Assembly: GCA_026419785.1 (NCBI GenBank)
Contig: JAODTK010005897.1
Location: forward strand, 1-64,000
From: Sclerodactyla briareus
Taxonomy: Eukaryota; Echinodermata; Holothuroidea; Dendrochirotida; Sclerodactylidae
Direction: 5' to 3'
DNA length: 64,000 bases
In this document: in pieces, positions 25,601-31,897 of the stretch
Layout of the letters: each line of letters starts with the position of its first letter
Numbering within the stretch: position 1 is the stretch's first letter
Notes under the pieces: generated by a model
Told to the model about the DNA's origin: nothing
What the model saw: the letters and a program-made list of their open reading frames with translations, nothing else
Database searches by the model: none
Program-made: the position numbers and the translations under genes

Positions 25601-28600
25601 CATTGAATTGTGACAACCTGGTCAATAATTCTGGAGAACCGTATACAAACGAATCCCATTTTAAACCAAACTGTAAACCGTATGTCCATCATCACTGGTA
25701 CTTTGCATATAACAGACTACATCTGTTTACATTCTGATGTAAATGTACATCTCATTTTATTAACGCAAATTCTGGTTTTCCTCTGAGTTTGACCGAAAAT
25801 GGCATTTCCTCCGAATGTTGAGATGCTCATCATTGCTAGATGGTAGATACAAAAGTCAGGCAAGAACTTTATTGGTATCCATGATGGGCATGAAGACATG
25901 TGACATACGTTCGTCAAATATTATAACTGATTGAACCCGTTATTCCTGTCATATATTATATTACTGTATTTGAAAGTGTGAAACATTATCTACATTCCTG
26001 GAGGCTAATCTCATCATGACAACCTCCAGCTAAATGAAGTTATCAAACGAAAAATTGGAGGATCACTGGTATTTTATTCGCAACCTAACCTCCTCATCAC
26101 AGGTTTCCTCTTAAAGTGAGAAGGTGGAACATCTTCTCGTTCAGCATTATCGCGCGAGGCTGATGTCCGTATCGAATGCAGACCCCGACCTCATGCCCCG
26201 TCTTTCCAACTTGGGCCTGAATGTGAATCTCTTCAGGACGCTGTACTGTAAGGACTGTCGCTAGGGGCTCTTCCAGATCGCATCCGATGCTCGAACCTGG
26301 ACTCTGATGCAAGGTATGTATATTGCCTATAGGTAGCACTTTTTTATAATCAGTGCCCTGTACTTTTGGTGAGGGTGTTCAGAGTTCATCAATGAACCTA
26401 AGCTATCTTTATGTATGCATATGGGATATCCGTTGAGTTGCACTAAATTAGCTTGATCTCCCAAATCTGTCGGTATTCCATTGAAGTAGATCACCTAACT
26501 CTATCCGAAGCATGCAAAATTGGCACATTGTGTCACTTTTCCCCCGTTTCCTCGGCCTAGTTTTGTGCCTGGATTCTGCCCAAACTTCCGTGTTTTCTAT
26601 CTTTTGGGAGTCCAGTTTGTGCCCACCAGTCCCCTTCCCCTTGCTTTTGGCACAGGGGACCTTGTTTGCTGGCAGTTCTTAACGAACGTGACAATCTATT
26701 ATTCTCTAGGGTGTTGAACAATGATCTTGCTGTTCAATATAATTACCACTGAAACAAGATGAGTTTGAATCTCTGAATTTAAGATTCTGTTTTGGAAATC
26801 GCTCTTCTCATCTGCTCGGTAGTTTCAAGGCAGTTTGCTGTGATCTGGTGTGAGTTCAACTCCCTCAGGCCAACGTCCACTATTCAACATGTTGTGAGAC
26901 AGAAATGCCTCGTTATTTTTGGTGGAGCCAGCAAAGAATCAGTAAAATGTTAACATTGGGTGAATGGGGGGGGAATTGGACCAAGTGTGACATGGACTTT
27001 TTATTGCTTGACTTGTAAGGTACTGGCTAAAGTGACAGTGGAACCAAATGCAGGATTTAGCTGTGCACGGGGGAAAAGGCAAGGTCAATCAGTCTAACGT
27101 GGCTGCCGAAATTAGGCGGTTACGGCACTGGACATTCATCACTATCACTGAAGTTCACGATAGCTCCCGGATGACTGATCCAATCACTGATCATTTTCAG
27201 GAGGGGAGAGGAAGGGGGGGGGGAAATTGTAGCAGTCTTAGGTTATCGTACTCAAGATATCAGGTTTCTATAGAAACTGAAGAGGACCATTAATAATCTT
27301 TGAAAAAGTGTGTGTCCATCAAGTGCCTAGTTGATTATGAAGGCACTGCATCCAGCTTCTCTATCGAATTGGTTGTGGTCCACTGGGTCCTAGGCTTGAA
27401 GTCGTTCAGGCTGAATGTAGCAGCCCCACGCTGGACTGACCGCAGGGTGTTAATAGACATAGCTGTATAGGAGTCCCATGTCCCTAGAAGAATGTCAAGT
27501 AAAGGAGAGAACCATGAAGTTCATGCAGCGCCTTAGGATCTTGTGGTAATGATGGATGTAGAACATGTAGCAATAATGTTCCACCTCAATGGGCTCTCTA
27601 GCACCAAGCTTGAATAATTTCTTCAGAGAATGAATCTAACCTTCAAAATATGATTCTTCAAAAATGACACACTAACAAGTCTTTTCCATAGAACTGAGGG
27701 AATCTAGGCAAGAATAACAGAATCAGTCAGTTTTATTTGCAACAACCTCGATTTGTGCACTTGGGGTACAGTCTTATTGGACCTGATTGTAAATTCACAC
27801 AATGTTGGTTCAGAATTTATATAACCGCTGGAGAAGAAAATTTTTACCCAAAAAAGTGAAATTCAGCTGTTGATCCAATAGAAACAACCCCCGGAGAAAG
27901 GTTTGGCGATTTTGTAGGTAGGCTAAAACGTTCATTGAGCGAATTCAGGTTGCCAGGCACGGGAAGTTTTGAGGATGTTCCAAACTTGGCTGCAGACCTC
28001 TCAAGGCGAGTCCGAGAACTACGGCGAGTCAAAGGCTATCGGCAGGGGAGTGCTGTGCAGGAAATGGCTATTCACAAGTACCATGCAATGCAGCATGGAC
28101 AGGTCTCATCGAAATTGTGTGAGGTGGGAAAGCCAGACTGTCTGGCCTTTGCCCGACCTCAAGAAGGACAGGATATATCCAGAAGTATTTTTTTTTCAAT
28201 GTCAATTGGCAATTACAGTGGACAGCAGTGATGTCCCCCTCCCTGCTCTTGCTATAGCCATCGGCATAAATCCAAACAGGTTTATGCAAGTTTCTGTCTT
28301 CTGCTGTTTTGAAAGCACCCCCTCTATTGTGGATTCCCTCAGTTGCAGGGATCGTATGTGAAAATAAAAATTTTAGTTGTATTCAGCAAAAATGAGGAAT
28401 TGGTATTTTTCACTGCAATTATACTCATCTTGTGTTCATAGAGCAGTTAAGTGGTCTTCTCATGCGGCAAGGTGAATATGGGTAGATTTAAATTGACCAG
28501 AATGTCATATTTCCAAAGAAATCGGTTGAGAGAGGTATCCTTTTTCCCAGAATTTGTGCAACAAATGGTAGACTGTAACTTTTCTCAAATGAGTAGTCCT

Positions 28601-29498
28601 GAGAACCACGTGTGGCATTCAAAAGACCATGGTGCAGTTGACAAATATATGAAATAATCATGAAGGCTTCTTATACGTTATCCGGACCAATGGTAAATAT
28701 GAGGTGTTCCCCAATTAGAGGTCACAGGTCTCCCATGATTCTCTTTGGTAGTCATGCTTGACATACCTGATACATTGCGTATTTTAAATATCAAATAAGC
28801 AAATTTGTAAGTGCTGAAATGTTCAAAAATCTGATCGTATTGATGAATAAATGGAAAGTACCCTTTACATCAGACTACTAAGAATTGATAGTTGAGCTAC
28901 TGTGCATTGGCAATTTCTCCAATTTCTGGAGTTTTGAATTTTTTTCAATTCAGCTGATTACAGAGATTCTGCTTATCCTTATAAGCCTAATTTGTAGCCC
29001 GACGGTCTATCCCGGGTAATTGCCACGATGGGGTATCACAAATATTTCAGGCATTGACTGCAAAATATCATTGTCTGTTTTGATAAGACAGATTAGTGCA
29101 AGTCAACAAACTATTAGTGAAAAGTATGGCTGTCTATCATGAGAAATTGGCTGCAAGAAAACTTGTGCATCATGCTTAATTTGCCAGCTCACATGGGATT
29201 GTAGCAACATGTGTCTGATTTGCATTATTCTTGCGACAATCATTTTTTATCTATTAGAAGAGCTTCAGGGATGCAATTATAAGAAGCATATGAACATAAT
29301 AATACTCTTAGGTTTGCAAACACTCGATTAGCTCTTCTGAAATGTAGCTAATAGGTCTTCAACGTTCCTACCTTTGCCCATATTTTACGCAGGCCTTCTT
29401 CAGAAAAGATCTGCAAGTGGTTAACAAGTCTGGCGGTGTACTTTGAGCATGGTGACCGCTTCATCAGAGCTGCAAGAATGAACAAATCCCCAGCATAG
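1422..29498 (+). CDS. LIMK1: LIM domain kinase (LIMK) homologue, gene span, 5'-incomplete
   Basis: LIM kinases are cytoplasmic dual-specificity kinases that phosphorylate and inactivate cofilin/ADF downstream of ROCK and PAK, which stabilises actin filaments. Eleven exons on the + strand reproduce the family order: LIM2 end, PDZ, Ser-rich linker, protein kinase. Diagnostic peptides are IPSTPEGQKSISVEI and VNGTPVETGNLTE (PDZ), GETLGRGFFGQAVK (Gly loop), VTHRETGEVMVLKEL (VAIK Lys), HVLKFIGVMYKDKKLN, HRDLNSQNGLVKE (catalytic loop, LIMK-type HRDLNS), VVVADFGLAR (DFG) and WMAPEMMK (APE). LIM1 and most of LIM2 lie before base 1. The helix-E exon is not found. At least eight one-base shifts occur in the exons, yet the splice sites are intact, so I read this as a real gene with sequence errors. 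A non-processed pseudogene is the alternative. The family is certain; LIMK1 versus LIMK2 is not, because invertebrates usually have a single LIMK. Confidence 0.9.
1631..2667. other. LIMK intron, nothing recognised
   Basis: AT-rich intron sequence downstream of the GTGAGT donor. No domain, repeat or RNA gene was recognised. Confidence 0.5.
2668..3200 (+). mobile_element. LINE fragment, reverse transcriptase C-terminal region
   Basis: Conceptual peptides in shifting frames read NLSWTSN, VCKASKVFGLIRRNF, DCDIK, LFSYK and then a degraded STPFRDPYKAF, followed by FVFELAYSTIDWSV. This matches the post-RT region of CR1/Jockey-group non-LTR elements (YLGVxxxxxLSWxxH, KAxxxLGFLRRNL, LVRxxLEYxxxVWDPY, RRAARFV). 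It lies in the first LIMK intron in the same orientation as the gene and is inactive: several frameshifts and no RT core. Confidence 0.7.
3201..4489. other. LIMK intron, nothing recognised except a poly-G run
   Basis: No coding signal was recognised. It contains a run of about 20 G at 4311-4329. Confidence 0.45.
4490..4775 (+). mobile_element. LINE 3' end fragment
   Basis: A frame reads like the extreme C-terminus of a non-LTR element (NALPDSLKTGD, then FDEI-like, counterpart of the usual WNxLPxxLK motif). It is followed by a T-rich 3' UTR and an AACAAATAAACAAAATG tail. Probably the 3' part of the same kind of element as at 2668-3200. Confidence 0.55.
4970..5090 (+). repeat. Dispersed ~120-bp repeat, copy 2
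   Basis: Reads AAAGGGCGATGGGTGGCCAA, then TGTGTAATTGCCAGAAGC, GGTGGGTGCATAGTCCATGT and GGGGTAAGTATTCATAAAT. Almost the same text recurs at 23124-23220. It ends about 140 bp before the PDZ exon at 5231. Confidence 0.75.
5231..5325 (+). CDS. LIMK1: LIMK exon: second half of PDZ domain
   Basis: The acceptor is TTCAG at 5226-5230 and the donor GTGAGT at 5326. The reading is GVEESSEKLDIQLGARV, then, after removing one T from the GTTTCTG run near 5279, LEVNGTPVETGNLTE. This aligns with the human LIMK1 PDZ strand IHVGDRILEINGTPI. Taken as written, the frame reaches a stop at TAATCT within the exon, which is why simple ORF calling misses it. The exon ends on a codon boundary after GAG. Confidence 0.88.
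5326..6700. other. LIMK intron, nothing recognised
   Basis: Starts with a G-rich stretch (5340-5365, alternating GGGT and G runs), then plain AT-rich intron sequence. Confidence 0.45.
6701..7141. mobile_element. MITE family A, complete copy with TTAA ends
   Basis: 441 bp bounded by perfect inverted termini TTAAGGACAACTGCAG (6701-6716) and CTGCAGTTGTCCTTAA (7126-7141). Internal landmarks are CTATGTGGAG, TCTCACCAAAGTA, TGCAAGTATGACATCA, GATGGGATGCTCTTCGATC and CAATACACATGCACAAACT. It has no coding capacity. TTAA target sites and such short TIRs are usual for piggyBac- or Kolobok-driven MITEs. Confidence 0.88.
7142..8560. other. LIMK intron, nothing recognised
   Basis: A C-run at 7442-7456 and otherwise unremarkable AT-rich DNA. 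Confidence 0.4.
8561..9837. repeat. 27-bp minisatellite array (~47 units)
   Basis: The unit is close to GATTCTGCCCCTAGGGGATC plus AGTGGTT. The length is a multiple of three, so long stretches stay open and encode nine-residue repeats: DSAPRGSVV on +, TDPLGAEST on -. Many units contain the 10-bp palindrome CCCCTAGGGG (AvrII core). Units vary (CCCTGGGG, CCCCAGGGG, CCCTAAGGG) and one-base indels change the frame every few hundred bases. It lies inside the LIMK intron between the PDZ and linker exons, with no splice evidence. Confidence 0.95.
9838..11479. other. LIMK intron, mostly unremarkable
   Basis: AATAAATATTTATCATCATC sits just after the minisatellite near 9925. A GC-richer patch at 10985-11150 (CCCTCCCTCCCGGGACC) was not identified. 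No other gene was seen before the acceptor at 11479. Confidence 0.4.
11480..11720 (+). CDS. LIMK1: LIMK exon: PDZ end and linker to kinase domain
   Basis: The acceptor is GACAG at 11475-11479 and the donor GTGAGT at 11721. The early part reads VVTLEHDRTAPP, matching the LQLTLEHDP end of the LIMK PDZ domain. A missing C in the CCCCC run near 11540 shifts the frame to EVSKENTPHLKVHN, then KDGFILTSQVRKKRD, then SDPNLPRLCHNG and VGTLPNK. The basic and Ser/Pro-rich linker is typical of the region between PDZ and kinase. The exon ends AA, and the G of the next exon completes a lysine codon. The last part of the exon and its donor are tandemly duplicated immediately downstream. Confidence 0.85.
11662..11858 (+). 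repeat. Tandem duplication of the 3' half of the LIMK linker exon with its splice donor
   Basis: Unit 1 (11662-11760) holds the exon end, donor and 40 bp of intron. Unit 2 (11764-11858) is a diverged copy about 102 bp downstream. In the exon frame unit 2 reads RLCLNGIDWMGTLSNK against RLCHNGIDRVGTLPNK in the genuine exon, followed by the same GTGAGT donor. No acceptor is evident at the start of unit 2. Confidence 0.85.
12001..12179. mobile_element. MITE family A, 3' half copy
   Basis: Begins at ACATCAAATATTGCATGATGGG and ends GCAGCTGTCCTTCAA, a decayed version of the CTGCAGTTGTCCTTTAA terminus. The 5' half and its TIR are missing. It lies 76 bp upstream of the glycine-loop exon. Confidence 0.75.
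12256..12403 (+). CDS. LIMK1: LIMK exon: linker end and kinase glycine-rich loop
   Basis: The acceptor is TGTAG at 12251-12255, and the donor at 12404 is GTTGGT, which is weak. The exon is intact with no shift: KKAATDEDIESAMF, then SLKSQKYQKIFSRP, CRGETLGRGFFGQAVK. The motif GETLGRGFFGQ is the nucleotide-binding loop (GxGxxG with FFG, as in LIMK GEVLGKGCFGQ). The phase matches the preceding exon. Confidence 0.93.
12824..12910 (+). CDS. LIMK1: LIMK exon: kinase strand beta-3 with the VAIK lysine
   Basis: The acceptor is CTCAG before 12824 and the donor GTCAGT at 12911. The exon is intact, 29 codons, reading VTHRETGEVMVLKEL then VRCNDEAQQNFLKE. The lysine of MVLKEL is the ATP-anchoring lysine. 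VTHRETGEVMV is shared word for word with vertebrate LIMK. Confidence 0.95.
12911..14984. other. LIMK intron with a CA microsatellite
   Basis: A (CACACATA)n microsatellite at 13214-13258, a C-run at about 13350 and a G-run at about 14093. No gene was recognised. Confidence 0.45.
14985..16098. repeat. Tandem duplication, unit ~560 bp, two copies
   Basis: Copy 1 (about 14985-15493) and copy 2 (about 15547-16098) share GTCCATGAACCATTGATT/GTCCATGAGCCATTGATT, TTTTGTAGTTTCATAT, CAAATGCAAGGCTA, GTGCTTGAGTAGTTTTGTAA, CTATTCAATTGATTTGGT, AATGATTTTGAAATTGATTT and GTAGCGTTGGTGTATATA in the same order. The copies differ by many substitutions and indels, so the event is old. Confidence 0.85.
16140..17710 (-). 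mobile_element. LINE (non-LTR retrotransposon), 5'-truncated, antisense to LIMK
   Basis: Read on the minus strand, in shifting frames: an RT segment FDTVNHEILLRKLS (near 17400), then a PLEVPxxPYxGPLxSHI stretch like VPQGSILGPLLF, an ADTAIMCAG piece of the FADD region with one Asp lost, then YLKWKEHIIKFSAKLSQKLG, IIKRLSWCINKRHV and IFLPYIDYC, LLNRAARVV. The 3' end is an AATAAA-rich tail (plus-strand T-rich tract 16144-16180). CR1/L2/Jockey-group order. No intact frame, so inactive. Confidence 0.88.
17711..18372. other. LIMK intron, nothing recognised
   Basis: No domain or repeat was recognised. A pyrimidine tract leads to the acceptor at 18372. Confidence 0.4.
18373..18461 (+). CDS. LIMK1: LIMK exon: C-helix end to hinge
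   Basis: The acceptor is CCACAG and the donor GTAAGG at 18462. Removing one T from GGTTTCTACG near 18380 gives AKVLRSLHHRHVLKFIGV then MYKDKKLNIIT. Human LIMK1 has [27 protein letters not shown]. As written, a TAG appears five codons in. The exon ends in phase 1 (G), completed by AA of the exon at 20068 to give the glutamate of EYI. Confidence 0.9.
18480..18640 (-). repeat. Dispersed ~120-bp repeat, copy 3 (inverted)
   Basis: The plus strand reads GACTATGCACCCCACCCCAG, then GCAATTACACCAATGCGGGT and TGGCAACCCCATCGCTCGTC, the reverse complement of the motifs in copies 2 and 4. The tail TTCATTCAACTTAACCCACA is likewise inverted. It begins about 20 bp after the donor of the exon ending at 18461. 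Confidence 0.8.
18641..20067. other. LIMK intron, nothing recognised
   Basis: Two short similar passages (near 19005-19045 and 19105-19145: ATTTCACTxATxCAA... TACTCCxTATTG) suggest a small duplication. No gene was seen. Confidence 0.35.
20068..20101 (+). CDS. LIMK1: LIMK exon: kinase hinge (EYISGGSL), 3' end uncertain
   Basis: The acceptor is TTTGTAG. With the preceding G the exon reads EYISGGSLVELL, matching human EYIKGGTLRGII. The nearest GT donor (GTGAAC) is at 20102. Other GTs lie at 20111 and 20127, so the exon could extend to about 20126. The expected continuation (WxQRVxFAKDIAxGM, helix E) is not visible here or before 21806. Confidence 0.75.
20127..21325. other. LIMK intron where a helix-E exon would be expected
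   Basis: A G-run lies near 20795-20811. I looked for the WxQRVxFAKDIAxGM exon of LIMK and did not find it in any frame. Confidence 0.4.
21326..21520 (-). mobile_element. MITE family A, inverted partial copy
   Basis: Starts TTGAAGGACAACTGCAGG and continues with GAGAAAAACTGATTGCGTCA and GTCCAAACCCAAGT, then ATGTGCAAGATTGAAAAGCA and CTCCCACATAGGAG. These are the reverse complements of landmarks in the 6701-7141 copy. The other TIR is not visible. Confidence 0.75.
21806..21871 (+). CDS. LIMK1: LIMK exon: catalytic loop
   Basis: A pyrimidine tract and CGTAG precede the exon and the donor is GTAAGG at 21872. The exon reads DLHSMKIIHRDLNSQNGLVKE. It contains the catalytic Asp of HRD and the Asn of the LIMK/TESK-type HRDLNSxN loop. 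The usual Cys in NCLV is Gly here. No frameshift. Confidence 0.95.
21872..22640. other. LIMK intron, nothing recognised
   Basis: No repeat or coding signal was recognised after the GTAAGG donor. Confidence 0.4.
22643..22829. repeat. Tandem duplication, unit ~102 bp, two copies
   Basis: Both copies read ACACATATxAATACxTGGTG, ATxTATGGGTTCxTA, TGAAGAGGTCAAGxGCTC and AATAGAAA. The start of a third copy (CAGACACATATCATAC) is at 22858-22873. Confidence 0.85.
22923..23300. repeat. Segment flanked by ~35-bp direct repeats before the DFG exon
   Basis: ATGACAGCCCGTTCAATCAT plus a T-rich end occurs at 22923-22958 and again at 23266-23300, immediately upstream of the exon acceptor at 23305. Between them lie a GC-rich stretch (22960-23100, open frame GECWDGSARMAHISGSRPAL) and dispersed-repeat copy 4. 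Confidence 0.85.
23108..23235 (+). repeat. Dispersed ~120-bp repeat, copy 4
   Basis: AAAGGGCGATGGGGTGGCCA, then TGTGTAATTGCCAGAAGC, GGGGTGGGGTGCATAGTCCA and TGTGGGGAAAGTTGAATAAA. The best-preserved partner of the copy at 4970-5090. Confidence 0.85.
23306..23465 (+). CDS. LIMK1: LIMK exon: DFG to APE activation segment
   Basis: The acceptor is GGCAG and the donor GTACAT at 23466. The exon opens DGSVVVADFGLARVTVEDK with the metal-binding DFG. A shift near 23391 gives EEIWTYEKRYT, which holds the threonine that ROCK/PAK phosphorylate in LIMK (RKKRYT in human). Several bases appear lost between 23420 and 23440, after which the frame reads FWMAPEMMK (APE motif). The exon ends in phase 1. The four or so missing bases make the P+1 loop unreadable as given. 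Confidence 0.88.
23466..24284. other. LIMK intron, nothing recognised
   Basis: AT-rich. No gene or repeat was recognised. Confidence 0.4.
24285..25175 (-). mobile_element. CR1-like LINE fragment, RT C-terminal region, antisense
   Basis: The minus strand encodes FNVNKCKVM, LLQVNANYQEVIREKDLGV, LKPSKAGCAK, ASFRDNDIIVRLFKQLVRPH plus LEY, ELIHV, RNLSYAEGMI, RRIRGDLTRFSKFL, RGHCLKLRGKGVKGQFR and MTFKNILIYF, in order but in changing frames. This is the CR1-type carboxy end (FNVDKCKVMHxG, DLGVxxS, LVRPHLEYC, RRxRGDLxxxFK, WNSLP). The RT core and 5' end are absent. Confidence 0.85.
25294..25569. mobile_element. Foldback element with ~90-bp inverted repeats
   Basis: The left arm (25294-25381) contains AAATTGGCCTATCACAGT, GTTAGCAT, CCCTGAAATC and GAACGTGATATA. 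The right arm (25479-25569) carries the same elements reverse-complemented (ACTGTGATAGGCCAATTT, ATGCTAAC, GCAGGG, TATCACGCTC). The spacer is about 97 bp. No coding capacity. Confidence 0.8.
26103..26313 (+). CDS. LIMK1: LIMK exon: kinase C-lobe
   Basis: The acceptor AG is at 26101-26102 and the donor GTATGT at 26314. Fragments in changing frames give EKV, IFSFSIIA, NADPDLMPR, SNLGLNVNLF, YCKDC and RCSNLDSDA. These are collinear with human EKVDVFSFGIVLCE, NADPDYLPR, DFGLNVRGF and RCCDLDPEKRPSF. At least four one-base shifts are needed (an extra A near 26129, and others near 26151-26165, 26200 and 26262). The exon ends in phase 2 (AG), completed as Arg by the next exon. Confidence 0.85.
26314..29392. 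other. LIMK last large intron; unexplained two-strand open frame
   Basis: A segment at 27870-28060 is open on both strands. The + strand reads ETTPGERFGDFVGRLKRSLS and onward; the - strand reads GTSSKLPVPGNLNSLNERFS. I recognise neither. The rest is AT-rich intron with a G-run near 27215 and no other gene seen. Confidence 0.4.
29393..29498 (+). CDS. LIMK1: LIMK last identified exon with stop codon
   Basis: The acceptor is TTTTACGCAG at 29383-29392. With AG from the previous exon it reads RPSSEKICKWLTSLAVYF then EHGDRFIRAARMNKSPA and stops at TAG 29496-29498. Human LIMK1 has RPSFVKLEHWLETLRMHL at this point, so the kinase domain is complete. Only about 17 residues follow the last kinase helix, shorter than vertebrate tails, so another spliced tail exon is possible. 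A CATG/GTGACC donor near 29450 is one candidate. Confidence 0.8.
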
Positions 29499-29745
29499 CA
29501 GATAGCCCTAACCCCCCCCCACCACACGGAGGGCATACCTGAGACATACATGGGGTTGATAGATAATAGGTCATGAATATTCAATGGCAGCATGTGTGTG
29601 GTCGCGAGTGTCCCTGGTAGAGGCGTGGTCCGGGTACGGGTAACCTTTTCCAGTTCAACAGCCAGGTGCGTTCTTCGTAACTTTCCAGTGGGCCAGATAA
29701 CTGCTAGATTACGTGTGTTAACTATGGTGTGTGTGAGTATACCAC

Positions 29746-30334
29746 TAAAGGACACGGAGGCTTGGTTTACAACAGAGGTAATTGTGGAGAATGGAAATGT
29801 ATCTATAGGTTCAACCCATTTCAATACGTTTTTCCTATGTGGAGTTTTTGGCTTTAAGATTGAGCCATTAGCAGAGAAACTGGGAGAATCCAATTGCCCA
29901 ATAACGCTGACTCCACATGGACCAACACAGGAAACATGTTATGTATTTGATTGTTTCATTTGTTTGATTAAGTCAACCATTTATCAGAAGTTTGGTAGTG
30001 TTTCTCTCACCAAAGTAGTAACCATAAAAAACTACAAAACCACTTGCGACATCCTCCATTGACTAAATGTTTTCCGAAGTGAATTTAATGTTTGAATTTC
30101 AATAGAAAACTAAAATTGTTTGCAGGGTGTGCAAGTATGACATCAAATATTATTGCATGATGGGTCGGGATATTTTTCGATCTTGTGCAATACACATGCT
30201 TCACAATGCACAACTTCATTACTATAAACTTCATAACGGAAAAGTCCTATGAACTTCGGTTTGTACTGACGCCTTTAGTTTTTATCCAGCTATTAAATTA
30301 GCCCCTGAATAAATCACCTGAAGTTGCCCTTTAA
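29746..30334. mobile_element. MITE family A, long copy
   Basis: Starts TAAAGGACACGGAGG and ends TGAAGTTGCCCTTTAA, decayed TIRs. Shares TTTCCTATGTGGAG, AGAAACTGGGAGAATCCAAT, CTCTCACCAAAGTAGTAACC, GTGCAAGTATGACATCA and CAATACACATGC with other copies. About 150 bp longer than the copy at 6701. It lies 250 bp past the LIMK stop codon. Confidence 0.78.
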
Positions 30335-31366
30335 TACATAGGCCTACCCAATCTTGGATATTTATTGTGGAAGCAGGTATAGGGTATCTTGGAGGAGGGC
30401 AGGTGGTTTTCTAACCAGTCCTCAATCGCTCACTTGAATTGTATTCTGTCTGTGACTGAAATGAGGCTGGAGTTTTAGCTGTTTACCGCCTGTATCGGCC
30501 TGGTACTGGGTGTAGGCCAGACAATTTTTGGACTGATTTGGAGTGTGTTGCATAGGCTGTCCATGTCTGGTGTAGTCGCTGTCAATTGTGAACAGTTGTA
30601 GGACTCCCCAAATGTGTTAATAGTTTTGGGTATGCAGATGTGTATAATCAGTCACATTGTCTGTGGTGCTTTGCAGTTAGATTTCGTACTGGCGAGCCTA
30701 TAAACTTGAATCTGCCAGTAACCTATTTTCAAGGAGAATTGTTGATCTCTTGCTCCATCAACACCAGGAACCGCACTCAGCCCTTGTGTCTGATCAACAC
30801 AGAATTGTTGGCCTCTCCATTTTTTTTCCTCAGTTGTACGGGGGGCAGTGCAAACACAACAATTTTTCAATTTTAATATCAGTACTCGCACTCATTAAGG
30901 TTGCTATTAGCTATTGGTGCGACACGGTAATATGCCTGCTCAACAGAGGGCAGGCTTTTCGATGGGGGCTTGCCCCACCTACCGGATGCTTCTCCATTGG
31001 CGCTATTCGTGCAACAGACGCTAAGCTCTTTTTAAGTAATAACACCCATTGCCCAGAGAGAGTGACATTGATCGATGGTTAACTGTTTCTACCACATTAT
31101 TATTATTATCATGGGACTATCTGAATACTCACAGTCTGGCAGCCCTGGACAACTAATCTGGCCATTTCAGTTGGGTGATTAGCTTTCCCGAAGACAATGA
31201 GACGTATTGGTGACTACGCCTCAGGTCACAGGGTGAAAACAAAACATCCCTAACTACCTCCTGTATCCACCTAGTATGCTATGCAACAGATTCATTTTAA
31301 CGGACTTCCTGCATAATTAAGGGTGATTTGATCAAATTCACAGGTTCAGAAGCCGAGGTAAGGCTC
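30335..31366. other. Downstream of LIMK, nothing recognised
   Basis: No coding exon, RNA gene or repeat was recognised. Confidence 0.4.
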
Positions 31367-31897
31367 ATCAAGGACAATTAGAGGTCATATGGAAGGACTG
31401 GAAAAGTAGGTCCCACCCATTTTCATACTATGTTCCCATGTGGAAGGTATCGGCCATCAAAGTGTGGTCCATTATGCAGCGAAATTAGGGAGAATCCATA
31501 CTGCGCAAAAATGCCTGATGTCACAGTTAAAACAACACAGATAATTATGGTACGTATGCCATTGTTTCACTTTGTTGAATACCTCAACATTTCGCAGAAG
31601 TGTTGTTTTTCCCCACCAAAGTACACAACACCTACCAAAACCTACTACAGCAATCCACACTCTTAGACTATTTTTTTCAAAGTGAAATTATTGTGTATAT
31701 TTTTTTTTTAAAGTATGTCATCACTTATCATTGCATGATGGGATGCTCTCAATCTTGCGCAATACACACGCACAAACTTCAAAGGACGGTAAATCTGTAA
31801 CCAAGAGTTATATGAACGTTGGATTTGAACTGAGCATTTAGTTCTCCTCAGAATTATATCAGCGTCATGATCATTCAATGATGCAGTTGTCCTTTAA
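31367..31897. mobile_element. MITE family A copy ending at a TTAA shared with another MITE
   Basis: Starts ATCAAGGACAATTAGAGG and ends GATGCAGTTGTCCTTTAA. Contains ATGTTCCCATGTGGAAG, ATTAGGGAGAATCCATA, CCACCAAAGTACACAAC, CATTGCATGATGGGATGCTC and CAATACACACGCACAAACTT. The final TTAA (31894-31897) is also the first four bases of the element at 31894-32274. Confidence 0.82.

Noticed and set aside
29348-29893. Longest open frame on the minus strand (181 codons)
   Set aside because: It overlaps the LIMK final exon and MITE family A on the opposite strand, and shows no domain. Treated as chance.
29592-30062. 156-codon open frame on the plus strand
   Set aside because: Most of it lies inside the family A MITE; no recognisable protein.
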